Part shown: piece by piece, positions 49,110 to 62,700 of the stretch
How the letters are laid out: each line of letters starts with the position of its first letter
How positions within the stretch are numbered: position 1 is the first letter of the stretch
Assembly (NCBI GenBank): GCA_037975125.1
Contig: JAJQOW010000014.1
Location: 21,948,809-22,012,808 of the forward strand
DNA length: 64,000 nt
Reading direction: 5' to 3'
Source of the DNA: Latrodectus hesperus
Taxonomy: Eukaryota; Arthropoda; Arachnida; Araneae; Theridiidae
Position numbers and translations under genes: made by a program
Notes under the pieces: model-generated
What the model was told of the DNA's origin: nothing
Database searches by the model: none
Seen by the model: only the letters and a program-made list of their open reading frames with translations

Positions 49110-51930
49110 CCTATAAGAGATTTCTGCGGGATGTTTTGCATATTTAATAGTTATTTTTTTGTCCTCTTTTACGATTTTTATAATTTGAATTGCTTTCAAC
49201 TATCCATATTTTTGATCTTATAGCCGAAAACCAAAATTGTTAAAAATTGTTGACAAATCGAAGTTTGCCAAACCTCTCCTTTTTAATATAATATGTTTAG
49301 GTCCATTTATTGACAAAGTAAAATTATAATAAAATACTTAAATAATAACTAAATTAGTTATTTTAATTTAAATTAGCACAGTGTTTTTGGTACTGTTTTA
49401 TGTTCAAATTATTCAGAATTAATTTGTAATAAATGAAATCCTTTTAAGACATGTTTTAATGCAATGGCAAAATGAAAAATAGCTAAGAAAAAAAATGTTT
49501 CTTCAAATAATGGTAGCACAATTTTGGTGAAAAAATCCCCAACAAAAATAAACAAAAAAGAAACTTCAAAAAATATAAACATTTTTCTTGGAAAAGTTAC
49601 ATATTACATACATGGAGCTCATATTTATAGCAAATGTGATTTACGTTGGTAAAACTTGCTTCACCTATTTATAATGATATTTTAATCACATGAAAACCTT
49701 AAACTGTAAAAAATAAAATAAAATGAAAGAACTAAAATATAAGGAAGAGCACAAAAACAATATTTAAAATTTGAAGAGATAGAAGACAAAGGTTTAACAA
49801 TATCAGTTCATTCTTACAGATGTTCCTTACTTACTGAAATTTCAACTTTTCAAGCAATATAGAGAAAATCTGAGAATATATTTTACTTGCGCAAGTTATG
49901 ATAAAATGGATTGCAATAGTGTTTTACTAATTATAAATGGTATTTATATGAACTCTTGATTCTATTTCTTAAATTTCATTCTAAGAGATATTAGATAGAC
50001 AAAGGTTTAAAGTCATTCCTGCAATAATTTTGATAGCCTTTCTTATTTGCATTATTATATAAATAAATGATTTTATTATTATTCCTTCAGGAATATTCAT
50101 GAGGGATAATATTTCTGAAACAGAAGTCCTAAAGTCTTGAATTGTGTTAGGTATTGAAGACTATTGTCTAATATTAAAAGTGTTATTAGATTTTATTTAT
50201 TTAATTTATTTTTTGATGCATCGAACCAAGAAAAGATTAAATATATGCATTTAAGGATGGCAATAGGAAGAAAAAACTAAGGCAAATCTGAATTTTTCAG
50301 TACCTATTTTCTTATTTTTGTTTATCCTATTCCAAGAAAATTCATTCTATTGTCTTCAAAGTTGGGCTATTAAATTCATTTATTCTCCAAATGTGTTTTC
50401 TTCTTTTTTACTTATGATTACTCGATAGCTATATTCACTTTATACACAATTAAAAGTAGTGTATTCTATAGCTATATTCACTTAATATAGCAAATTAAGT
50501 GAATTTTTCAGATATTTTTCTTAAGATTAGATTATATTATTTTCTAATTTAAGACAGCTCTTTTTCCCCTCAGTTGCTTTAGCAATGGGTAAATACTTAG
50601 GATGAAAATATTTTGTAAATATAGCTTGTACTTCACTATCTTCATATTGATCCTTTTAAAGAAGATATTACAAAATTTTACTTTTGCCAAGAAAGTGTAA
50701 TCTACTGACCGAGAACCAGATTTTCCATTTGTTTGATGTTTCAGCAAGCATGATATCCAAAAATATTTCAATTCAGAAATATCTATAAGATTGCAAGTTT
50801 GATTATTATTTTTACTTCCTCAGTTATACAAGCTAACAAATTATTGATTGGAGACTTATCTTCTTTTTTAGAGCAAATTGAGCACATGGTAGCATTGGCT
50901 GCCTACTTTCATTTTCAGAAAACGAGAACTCAAAAGAATTAAGAAATATCTCTATAAATAGACTTTTTCATTCAATTTTTATCCTTTTTACTTTTCTTTT
51001 TCGTTTTTCTAGTTTTAAAACAAATTCACAGTTGTAGCAATTTTTGGAAATATATTTTCAACTATTTGTAACCATAAATCAACTTTAAGAAAAGTTCAAA
51101 TCTTTCATTACGAAAAGTTCATCAATTTAAAGTATTAAAGCTGTGTTGACTAACTCTCTTGGGATTGTAACCACTAATCTACAAGCCATCATGAAACAAA
51201 TAGACTTATTTAATTTTAAAAATTTGGATACTTCTATTAAAAGAAGGAAGAAAGTTAGCGAGTTTAAACTCGAAATTCTCGTGAGCATATTTTAAACTTG
51301 AAAATCTTGTTATTACGATTAATCACGTTAAATCGGGAGCAAGTATCTCAGTGAATGTATAACTTTTGCATTCAGAAACTTTGACTGGACTTTTTTTCAT
51401 AAGTTGGTTAGAAATTTTATTTCTTCTAGTGGCTGAATTGAGAGATTCAAGAGCATCATTATTTGATTTGCAACATGATATTTGAGAAATCCGGAAATAT
51501 TGTGCCAACTATGTGATTAATGGGTGAAAAAAGAAACATTTTCATCATAAATTAAAAATTACCTTGAACACAAACGAAACTGACTCTTTTTCGGCTCATT
51601 ACAGGTAAAACATATGTGCTTAAAGGAAAAAGTACCACCGTGCTTTTTCTCGATCTCAGTAATGCTGTCGATTGAATTATGCTCCGTATTTACAATATTT
51701 TTTGTAATTTGAAGAAATGAGGAACTGATAATATCCGTGGCAGGTCAATTTGAAAAATCACAGGCTTCAAGATATCAAGTTTTCAAACAAGTTATGAAGC
51801 AATTAAGGAAACTTGGATGAATTATAAAAAATTATTTTCTATTGTTAGGCAAATGCAAAAATTTATTTTATTCTAGATCACTGCACAGTTTATACGGATT
51901 TAACATTAAAAAATACATTTATAAAAATTA
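49110..51930. other. Intergenic: nothing recognised
   Basis: AT-rich. 50410-50510 has a short repeated phrase (ATAGCTATATTCACTT twice) and a small hairpin. No gene supported. Confidence 0.4.
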
Positions 51931-51936
51931 ACAAAT

Positions 51937-52180
51937 CAAACTCAGTTCTTTTCCTAGACACAAAATTTAAACAGGTCAAACTCAGTTCTTTTTCTTGGCA
52001 CAAAATTAAACAGGTAACACTCAGTTCTTTTCCTCGGCACAACATTAAACAGGTCAAATTCACTTCTTTTCCTAGGCACAAAATTAAACAGGTCAAACTC
52101 AGTTCTTTTCCTAGGCACAAAATTAAACAGGCGAGTTCTTTTTTAGGCACAAAATTAGACAGGTCAAATTCAGTTCTTGG
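51937..52180. repeat. 39-bp minisatellite, ~6 copies
   Basis: Units start at 51937, 51977, 52016, 52055 and 52094, then a shortened one and a last partial one near 52164. Core words TTCTTTTCCTAGGCACAAAA and TTAAACAGGT. Because 39 is a multiple of 3, the minus strand shows an open frame with a 13-residue repeat (GKELSLTCLILCL-like); I regard it as incidental. Unit spacing without spacers excludes a CRISPR. Confidence 0.93.
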
Positions 52181-52189
52181 ATATCAGAA

Positions 52190-55040
52190 CGATTCATTCC
52201 CTTTGAAATGACTACTAAATATGCATCATCCATAAGGACAAGCTATTTGGATTCCAGTAAAAGAAAAATTTTATAAAAAAATAAAAAAAGAGGTATGTGT
52301 CATGGAAGTACAGCATTTCATCATCTATTTGTGTACCACTGATGTAAAATTGTAAGTATATTGCTTTAACAAATGTGAATGCCTTACATTATCAATAACA
52401 ACTCTCGTTCAGGAAGTCGATTTATTGCATGTTAATTTTATCACTGTGAAGCTGATTTTAAATAGAGATTATGGATTTTGATGGAAATACCGTAATTTTC
52501 CTCTCCTCATTAGTTCTTAAAATATCAAATTTGAAAGAAATCTTTGAAAATGAGAGAGAAGAAGTAGATTTAGAAGGATACGCTCCTTTATTTCCTATAA
52601 AATGTTATTTTTTTCTAGGACCTATAACTTTGTAGATGTAAAACAAAAAAAAAATGATGCACAGAAAATTTTACCCCAACAATTTGAATTTCACTACAAT
52701 GTCTTTCAAAATATTAATGAATTTGTAGTTCATTTTCCAAATATTTATATGTCATGTAAATTTATTTAAACTTATAAATAAAATGAAGCAAATTTGTTTT
52801 AAAATATCAATGTATTTCAATACAACTTTAATGATTTTGCAATGTATGTAACAACAACAAATTTATATACTTTTTAACGCTTATTACCTTTCAAGATATC
52901 AACAAAAATGTTAACTGAGGTTCAACTGTACTAAATTTCTGTGAATTTATCCCAACGCAGTAGACATGAACGCATATTATATACTGATTTAAATAATATA
53001 CTTGAAGACAGATACTACTCTCAATATCGGAAGATATCCATTGGTATTTGATATGAATGAATCTGAAATATGTGTTCCTCATTAGTATATTCTTTCCTCC
53101 ATCATCTTATATACTAATATTTTGGTAAGTCCTCACTGAGGCATTTACATGGAGGTCTCAAAAGGAAAGTTTTCTATGAATTTAGATAACCCTACAAAAT
53201 AAGTTATATTGAGAAACAATATTATACATATTATATTTCATATGTTATAGTATGACTGAGAGACAATCTTTTAGCATAGGGGTTGTCTAAAAACTCTTTT
53301 CCATGGAATTTTTGTTCTGGAAGCGTGGTTCATAATTTGAATCTAAAATTTTCATGCATTGCTTACAGAAATATTCTTTAAAGAAAGAACACCAGTCCAG
53401 ATTCCAAGAAAATATGCTTTTTCATTAGCATTCTTTACTTTCTCCATACAGAAATTATCACTAAACTCCGTTTGTTATTTGCTCCATTGAGTATTACTAA
53501 AACCAGACTATGTTTTTCTCAACTTCTTTTTCACGACAACTAATCATTGTACTACTAAAATTGCCGAGGGTTATTACAATATTTTATATGTAAAAATTCG
53601 AAATATAGTTATAGCATGCAGTATCTATTGAGTTACAGTGAGAAATATGAGATATAACTAATTCTGATTGACTGAAAGACATTACAAGAATTCTCGACTT
53701 ATGATAAGTACCTCGGTCATAAGACTAGGCAATTTCTTATGATGACTGCTTTATTTTTAAGAGTTTCTCTTTAAAATAGTTCTTAAGGCTAGAAAATGAT
53801 TGGCAAGGAGTTTCGGGAATTCACATTCTTTATTTAAACCATTGTTATATACTTGATAGAGAACTTCACTATTGTGATGTAAATTTCTATGCTTGATGCA
53901 TAATACTTCTGCATGCGACATGATAAACAAAAGCATGAATCACAAAGAACGAATTTCTTGCAAGAGAATTTTTCTTAAAATTTTGAATCTTGAATTTATG
54001 AAAACAGAATTTTTTTAAAACTAGAATCAAAGAAAACAAGTGGTACTTTAATTTTCTGAAACTGAAAGCCGCAAACAAGAATTCTTTTAGGTATCGCTAT
54101 TTTCTTAAATATTACTTGGAAGGTGACATAATATTTTAAATACAGAGACAAGGTATTAAAACATAAAAACATCCATATGTATTTGCTGTTTCACTTGAGT
54201 AAATGGCAATGATGGAGAGACATTCTATTAATTTGACAGAAACATGAACATTTTACGTCAGCATGTGAGAAAATTTCTTACAATACCACAAATATTTACT
54301 GTGAAGTAATGTGAAAATATACTAGCAATCAATTACACCAACAGTCAAGTTAAACAAAGTATTCACACTTCTTTTCCTAAGAATATGATTTGCAGGATGA
54401 TTCTCACATTAACGAAACATACTGGTTAATTTAAGATATTTGAAATCTGGAGGAAAAATTTTATCCAAAGAAATTTAATTTTGGGGGAAATTTTTCTTTT
54501 ATTACTGCTTTATATAAATCTAGGACTCATTCAATGCGTGTGTCACTGGTTAATACTTCCTTTCTTAAGAAGACGGATAATTCAAGTACTCGTTTAAACT
54601 TCTGAAATTTATATGAAATAAAACAATCTGTTAATTTATCTTAGTGTTCTAAAATATTCTGTATGTATGAAATGAAGAAGGATATCATTTTAGATACTCA
54701 AAACATTTGACTGCTAAATCTCTATCTCAGGCAATCAAGGAAGCTGAAAAATTTTTAGTCATTCTATATATAAATCATTCACAACGTTTTTAAATAATAT
54801 CAAGTATCTAGGTTACGCGGCTATAGCACATTGGAAAAATATTTTCTTCAATGTTTGCATTATATGTAATTGCGTGGGAAATATTTTTGCGAAGATTTAA
54901 GATTCCACAATAAACATCGAAATAAGTAATTTGACCTAAATGTATATGCATAGGGCATAAAAATCAAAGAAATCAGAGTATAAATCTGAGTCTTAATTAT
55001 TGCTGGATATAAAATGCAAAACACACTATAAACAATATAA
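52190..55040. other. Intergenic: nothing recognised
   Basis: No frame over 70 codons and no recognisable repeat. Codon-like composition is slightly better than in the introns, but nothing can be named. Confidence 0.4.
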
Positions 55041-55042
55041 TA

Positions 55043-55255
55043 TTGGGTTGTTCGGAAAATAATTTCGTTTTTCCCACCTAGATCAGCTTTTTGCTAGTAA
55101 AAACCAACCACTTTATGAGTGTGAAATCGTGCTACTACCAGAAAGATGGTAAAAACTATTGGACTAGAATAGACAATATACAATGCAATACGATATTTAT
55201 TCGTTATACGTTTTTCATTTTCATGTAAAATGAAATTACTTACCGAACAACCAAA
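55043..55255. mobile_element. mariner-type MITE, 213 bp, TA TSD
   Basis: Left TTGGGTTGTTCGGAAAATAA, right (reverse complement) TTTGGTTGTTCGGTAAGTAA; flanked by TA at 55041-55042 and 55256-55257. The GGTTGTTCGG core is typical of mariner ends. Non-coding. Confidence 0.88.
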
Positions 55256-55660
55256 TAAAAAAATAGTAATATACTTACCAATCCTACTTAAATACTTCAA
55301 ATATTATAATTTTCTTCTAGATATTTCAAAAACTACATAATTTACATGATTATAAATGCATGAAAGGCTCTAAAAATGACTGAAAATAGAGAAATAATAT
55401 ATAATTTGATATGCCTCGAAGTTTTGAATTTAGCTTACCAAGAATGATTAACTACATTACAGAAAAATTTTGTTTGCAGCTACAAAAATTTCTATTAGAT
55501 GGAGAAAAAAATTTAAACATTATATATAATATGAGAATTAAAATGCAGAATGAAATTAAAATTGAAATAAATGCAACTTATACTATAATAAAGAAAACTA
55601 TCATATCAAGAACTGAGATGAAAAAGATATTTTGAACATAAGTTATTTCTGGTAGAAACT

Positions 55661-56330
55661 TTGGGAAGAATAATGCAATTAGTATCAATTTATCAGTCTG
55701 AAATTATGCTAAAGCAACGTAAACCTGACACTTGTTCAGTTTTCAGGTGTGAGTTAATAGCGATTAAATTGGGACTTGCTCTTATCATTTCCAGCAACTA
55801 TGATTTTGGAGTGCTATGGATTTTGTCAGACAGCCGCAGTGCACTGCAATATCTCAGTGACTGGTTTTCTATAAAGGATGAAACAAGTCTATCTATTCTG
55901 CTAAATTTAAAATGATCTCCCAAGACCATGATGTACACCTCCAATGGATTCCACCCCATGTAAGTATTAGTGGCAGTGAGACCGCAGATCGACTGGCCAA
56001 AGAGGGCAGTGAGGAAGATACGCACACTGGTTCATCACTTACATACCATGAACTTTAGTCTAATAAAAAATCTAGACTAAATTCAATCTGGCAAATTCCA
56101 CCTACGCACCAATGGTACTCTGGAACTCTCCTGGAAATAAAACATGACCGAAAATCTCAGATTGCCTTGACCAGATTCTCAAGTGGACATCTAAAATGTT
56201 TATCGTTTGAACGTTGTACAAAAAAATTATCCCACTTGTAAAAAATACTGTGACCTTCTAGCTTCACCGAAACATATTCTGGATTGCATCAGACTTTTCC
56301 GGGTGGATTTATCCTCAGATCTCCTGCTAA
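55661..56330 (+). pseudogene. I/Jockey-like retrotransposon fragment: RNase H and tail
   Basis: Frame 1: CSVFRCELIAIKLGLALI (catalytic Glu), WILSDSRSALQYLSDW (catalytic Asp), SILLNLK. A frameshift near 55912 leads to QDHDVHLQWIPPHVSISGSE and TADRLAKEGSEED (last Asp). Then ALTRFSSGHLKCLSFERC and, with shifts, YCDLLASPKHILDC. The usual first YTDGS motif is not visible. Length and order equal the C-terminal half of the antisense fragment at 12070-13270. Confidence 0.85.
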
Positions 56331-56489
56331 ACCTCGACTTTCTGATTATCAACAATTTATTGGAGTTGAGCTGACAAATGTCAGAGTCTTAAAGATGATA
56401 AGCCTCAACACAACAAATGAATGGGTTCCTTTGTATACTTGTACTCATTTCTTTTATCATTTAAAGACAAGATTTATTTCATAAAAGTA

Positions 56490-58035
56490 GATTTTTATCT
56501 GTGTTCTTTTTATTATAGAATAGATACGTTTCCTTTTTTAAACTCCAACTAGAGGCAAAAATATAAACTTAGTTAATATAAGTAAGAATATTGATTAGTA
56601 AAACGAGTACATACAAATATTCTGATGGAACATAAAATTCATATGTTCACTTGTGTCCGCAATAATAAAGTTGGCCAACATTACTACATATGATTTGTAA
56701 GTGTTATTACAATTTGCGTTTGTTTAGATGTTTGTACAATTTTATGCATTTTTTATCTAAATTTCTTTATTGCTAGTTCATTGATATTTACATTTTTCCC
56801 TCTGAATTTTTAAACTTCACCAATGCTCCTACCCGCATTTCCCGTTCCACGCATAATCTTATAAAGAAAAGATATTTACTGTTAGCAGCTCACAAGCAGC
56901 AAACATAACAGGGTGTTATTGATAATTTGTGAGCAGTGGATTACCTTCATATTTAAACAGTACTAGAGTAAAATGATTGAAAATAAGCTTCTGGTTGATC
57001 TTCGAAAGTACTGATAGGAAGGATTTATTTTTCCTCAAAAGGCCCAATCAACTATTGCAGAACAAACCAGAAAGTAGTCATTTTAATACTTCAAGATTAG
57101 TAATAGATAACAGATAGAAGAGTTCCTTTGCATATTTTCCGTATATCTTGTGATAAAAAAGAATACTAATTAATTTAATCAGATTATTAACTGTCACCGG
57201 CTTGTGGTTTAAGCTTCGGAAATCTGCACCAGGTGCCGCTTGGGAGGACAACGTAGAGACATTATTAATGCTTATTGAGTTCAATTTGCAATATTTATTT
57301 GAAAACGATGTTCTGATGAAAGGTACTATAGATGCTAGTTCTTTAAACCATATTTCTGTAAGACAGAATTTCCTTGGTAACTACCTTACTTCGTTAAACA
57401 ATTAACATACTTGAAAAAACTATTCGAGGACACTTACAAGAACATTAGATTTACAGATGGACAGGGGTTAATATCTTTGCAAAAGCAATGTGATATATAA
57501 ATGTCATTCAAATAGAAATGAATCTTCTTATACTCCAAAAAATCAAAAGGAAATAAATACCTGAAACGAATAAGAAATTTACCTGTATTAACATTGATTT
57601 TTCAGAAAAGAAATTTTCATAAAAAACCTATTGTATTAATTTATTGTACTCATTTGAAGTATTTCATATAATGACTTTATATGAAAGATTCGTTGGTCAC
57701 CTGTATAAATGGTAATAGGTAATACTTATATTGTAGAATCTTGGTAAAGACAATTTGGAGATATCAATACAATCAATTGTTATAGTTATTGTATTACGAA
57801 TAGTCATACCCGTCCGCTACATAAAAGTAAGTGAATTCAATCAAACGTAGTTTCTTATATTCATAAATTATGCATTATCTCATATTTCATTATTGTATTT
57901 ACGAGTGAGACTTTATCATCAATATCCACAGGAAAAGCAGCCAATTTTAATATTAGTTATTTCTTCCTATTTTATTCAGAAATTTTGTGATCTTTTATCA
58001 AACAAGACGTAAATATATTTTGCTAAAGTCGAAAA

Positions 58036-58040
<5 letters not shown>
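56490..58040. other. Intergenic: nothing recognised
   Basis: A 67-codon frame at 57202-57405 is unusually non-AT in its first part but matches no domain I know. Confidence 0.35.

Positions 58041-58042
<2 letters not shown>

Positions 58043-58073
<31 letters not shown>
58043..58073 (+). repeat. Poly-A tract, 31 bp
   Basis: Uninterrupted A run. It could be a retroposon tail, but nothing recognisable precedes it. Confidence 0.9.
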
Positions 58074-58076
<3 letters not shown>

Positions 58077-58079
58077 TGT

Positions 58080-59655
58080 GACATATAATCCTCTATCCCC
58101 TCAATCCTCGAGACTCTTGCTTCAAAGAATATTAACGAAATTTATTTTCAGTTATTTTTAGCAAGAAATTGATCATTATCATGGATAAAATCTTCAACAT
58201 TATAATAGTTTCGCCAAATATTTATTCCATAAAAAAGCAATAATGACTCTCTAGACAAATATACAAAAAATAATATATTATACAAGAATAGTAATAACGA
58301 TTCTATGATAATGGAGCTATTTGACATTTTCAAGCTAAAATTTCCAAATATTTTTGTTTTCCTTTAATTCTTGTTATCAAGATCATATTAATCGCAAGAA
58401 ATGATTACCACAGAAATAGCTACAAATCTACTTCATTTTTTAAAGAATAAAAGAAAATTTTTATGGCATCTTAACAACAATAATACAAATAATATTTTGA
58501 AGAGCTATTTCGTTAAAAAGTAATTTTAAAAGAAAATGAATTAAAATAAAAGGACAGTTTATATTTTATAAATACTTTAGGTGTTAACAAGATTTTCATC
58601 AAGACATTTTTTCCATAACTTCTGCAGGATTTTTAGAATGTTTTCTTAAACTTTCTTCTTCTTTCTTTGAGGGATTTGTTGGGTACATTGAATATCTCAT
58701 TATCGCTTGTTAAGGATGAAATACAATGTATATTTATAGAATATTTTTATTAATTATAAATAATGAAAATAAAAATGTGAGACATGTAAAAGTATAAGTT
58801 ATATTTTCCCTTTCTTATTAGAAATAATTTGTTTTCGTTATATCTGAAATGCTCTGCCATATTTCCTATTAACTTACTAAAAATATAGACATATTCCATT
58901 AAATATTTTAAAGAATAATGCGTGCATAAATTGTAAGAATATTTGCAATACAATTGGAATTTTAATAAAAAATAAATAAAAGAATAAATTTGTGGAATTT
59001 TTTCATAGTTTTCACACGTTTTTTTCATTAATTTCTATAAAATGTTAAAATTTTTTCATCAGAATATGATTTACTTACTGTCTTTATTAAACTAGCTTAC
59101 TTCATGCCTATTTAATAAATATACTGTTTTGATTTCCATTTGCTGATAAATTTTTTTTCTTGTTTTAACAAGAACAATATTCGCTTGACTGATAGTAAAA
59201 TGTAGATGATGACTTTATCAATGGATTATCAAGTTTCGAATGTAGCTCAGTGTGATACGAAGTACTTACGTTAAAGGAATTGTAAAAGCAGAAAACAATT
59301 TTACATTTGCCACATAAATTTTTAAATAGCAAAATTCTTTGGAAACACTAATTTAATAAAGAAACCTCTATGTAATCATAGTTACCAGGGCAGACATTTC
59401 TCAGATTTAAATAATAAGATCATGGCAGGTAAGTCAAATGTTACTTCTGAGTTGAAAAATGATATTAAAACATATTCCTAATTATTGACAATATTTTTAA
59501 CATATAAAATACTTACAATTGGGAAAGTAAATAATTTTTTGTCAGTAGTTTCCTTGCAGATTTTCAATTATAACATAAATTTATAAATCATCGTCAATAA
59601 TTTTGTAAATATTTCTCTGCGTTAAGATTATTCTGCACATTATATATAATATATA
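58080..59655. other. Intergenic: nothing recognised
   Basis: AT-rich, no supported feature. Confidence 0.4.
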
Positions 59656-59773
<118 letters not shown>

Positions 59774-59774
59774 A

Positions 59775-62700
59775 AGAAAATAGGGAAAAATTAGGATTGA
59801 AAAAGTACCATTTATAATCTAAATCCAATTTCTTAATGTATTTTCTTTTTCACATATACCAATATTATTTCACTTGAAAATATGGACAGTTTAATAAATT
59901 CAGTAAACGACATCAAGTTCATAACTCATTTGTAAGAAACGAGATTATTTTTTTATCTAATTTTATACATGTATAACGATTAACAAACGATATAAAAAAT
60001 ACGATATATTACGAACGATAAAAGAACGATATAATTTTTATTAATTATCGTTTGAAAAAAGCATTCAAAATACAGTAATTTAATTTTATTTGAATTTCAT
60101 TCCTAAATTCACATATATAATTTTGTATTTAAAAATTATTTTAATATATGATTACATGTTGATTTTAAATTTTGCATGATGTATTCTCATTTAATCTTAT
60201 TGTTAAAATTTATTATTCGCAAAGATAAATGGCAACAGTCGAAAAGTTTTCTACTTAATGTAAGATAATAAAAAGGAAAGGAGAATCATATAAATAAACA
60301 AATTGGGATCAATTTTGTGTTTAGGTATAAATAAAAACTCTCTCTTACTCAATGCGATTTATAAGCCTATGAGATAAAGCTCCCAAACAGTTTTTTTTAT
60401 CGTTACCTAACATAACCTAAAAAGAAATAAAAAGAAAAACGAAACATAATAAGTAAAAACTGGCATTTCACTAAATATCAGAACTTCATTACTTAGTAAT
60501 TATAATTTTATGTCTATTCTGTTCATTTGAAGAATATAAGTTTAACATGCTTTTTTTATGATATATTTTATTGAATAAAGACATAACTGTATAATTCAGT
60601 ATTAAATGAGCGAAAAACCTTACATAGTTTAATATTGCTTTCTATACACTTCATGTATAAGTACATTACTGTGAATTTTATATCCCCTTTATCATCATTT
60701 TTTATTGCCATGTTCACACCAAAATTTGCGTAGATACTCCAAAAATATGATCATAGAAAGAATTGACATCCATGACTATATTTGACTTTTATTTCGATAT
60801 TATAATCCCGATTAAAAAAAGGAATAAAAACGATAGAATCTTTCCTTTTACAGTCATTTTGGCACATTTATTATGCTCCTGCAGTTTATATTTAACGCTG
60901 TTTCTGTAATTAATTTATTTTGGATGTAAAATATTGGAAAATTAACTCTCGCATATTTTAATATACGCTTTAAAAAGTCAAAATTTAAATCATTGAAATG
61001 AACTGAATTTATTTTTCGAAAAATGTAACAAAACTACTTTTATTCAAATGTAATAAATTAAAAGTATCTAGTTCAGATAAAATTATGATAATATTTTACG
61101 TACTATTATAATTTAACGTAATATGATAAAAGTAAAAATTAAATTCAGTAACTCTTTTATGAATAGAAAGAAGCCATTACTCGGGCTGAATGGGAACTTA
61201 AGATTATCAAATATATTCTTATAGATTCTTATTGTTACTAAACAATATATTTTGATTAACACTAAAATTGCAGCACCGAAAAATAAGCTCAAATATTGAA
61301 TGGATTTATATTGATTTGTTACCATAGGTTTTAGAAAATGTTAAAATTTTAAATGAAAGAAATAATATAAGAATTGTTATTGAAAAACTCATAAATGAAA
61401 TGATTTTTTTAGAATATTTTTACGCCGTCTATAAAATATTGCAGTACATAATATAATGGTAGCAAGAAATATTAAAATCTTGTGATTCTTTTTATGGTAC
61501 AAATTCAAAATAGATTTTAAGATTACTGAAATGATAAGATGATCTACTCAGATTCCCATGCATTTTATTAATTGATCAATTAAAGCGAAATTTAAAGTCT
61601 CAGGTTGAGTTTATTTTTAGAAATTCGCGAACAAACTGAGCATTGTATTGTTGAAAGATTATTTTCAAAAGCTGTCTAATAAAGAAACGCATGGAAAGAT
61701 AAATAAACTCCAGGTATATTTCTGAACTTCAATTTTACAAGGATCATTGACATAGATAATTGATAATTAATAGGAGGAGTAGTACACAGCAATATTCTAG
61801 CAAATGAAAGAGCATATCGCTTGTTACAAGAGAAAAGACAGAAGACTGATTTCTGAGTCTTTGAATAAGAACACGATCATCCACTGATTTCAAGCTTAAT
61901 TTTAACTCATAGCTATTATCAACAGTGTTCGATGGAACAGCTATTTAATCTTTGGAGATGGTCACGTTAGTATTTGGAAACTCAACACTTTAATCCAGAT
62001 TTTCATGCAAAAATATTGATTCATTTGTTACAACATTTGTTCGAAGAACTAGTAGTCCATTTTTAATGATTCATTGGGGAAAAAAAGTTCAAAAATACGA
62101 CTATACATTTTGTTATACTAAACATACTATAAATTTTGTCCCCACTTAAATGTCTTCTTATGTCATTGTTCTCAAGAATTATTTTCGTATAAAGCATAAT
62201 AACAAACTGTTCAAATGACATTGGATAAAATATATATGATTTTCAACATTTTATTCTATATAGTTCATTAAGGGTCAATTATAACTATATTTATGGATTG
62301 TGTTTTCCTTTGTGTGTACTCAGAATGTAGTAAATATTCCTGTGACGCACTTTGTGTGTATGGTTGATCGAGGTCTTATAGAAAAATGTCGCTTGAGAAC
62401 AGGACATACAAAGACAACATAATTGATAACAGGATGTTTTGGTCTTTATATAGAGCTTAGTATCTTCTCAATATCTTTTTCATAGAAAAAGATTGAAAAT
62501 GGAGGCACATAATGATCTATGTTACTACTATCTATGAATATTAATTGCGGAAATTTCAAATCTCAAAAACTGGAGATTTTTGAAATCAAATATGTTTTTC
62601 GAGGCATTTGCGCACATTTCAAATTAGTTCACAATCTTTCGAATATTAATCATAGATTTTGGATATTGGTATCTTCATTTGGAGAGGCAAAAAAATGTTT

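Noticed and set aside
51937..52180. CRISPR array
   Set aside because: Units are contiguous without unique spacers, and the host is eukaryotic.
57202..57405. 67-codon frame with less AT-biased start
   Set aside because: No known domain and no splice-consistent neighbours; kept only as a remark.
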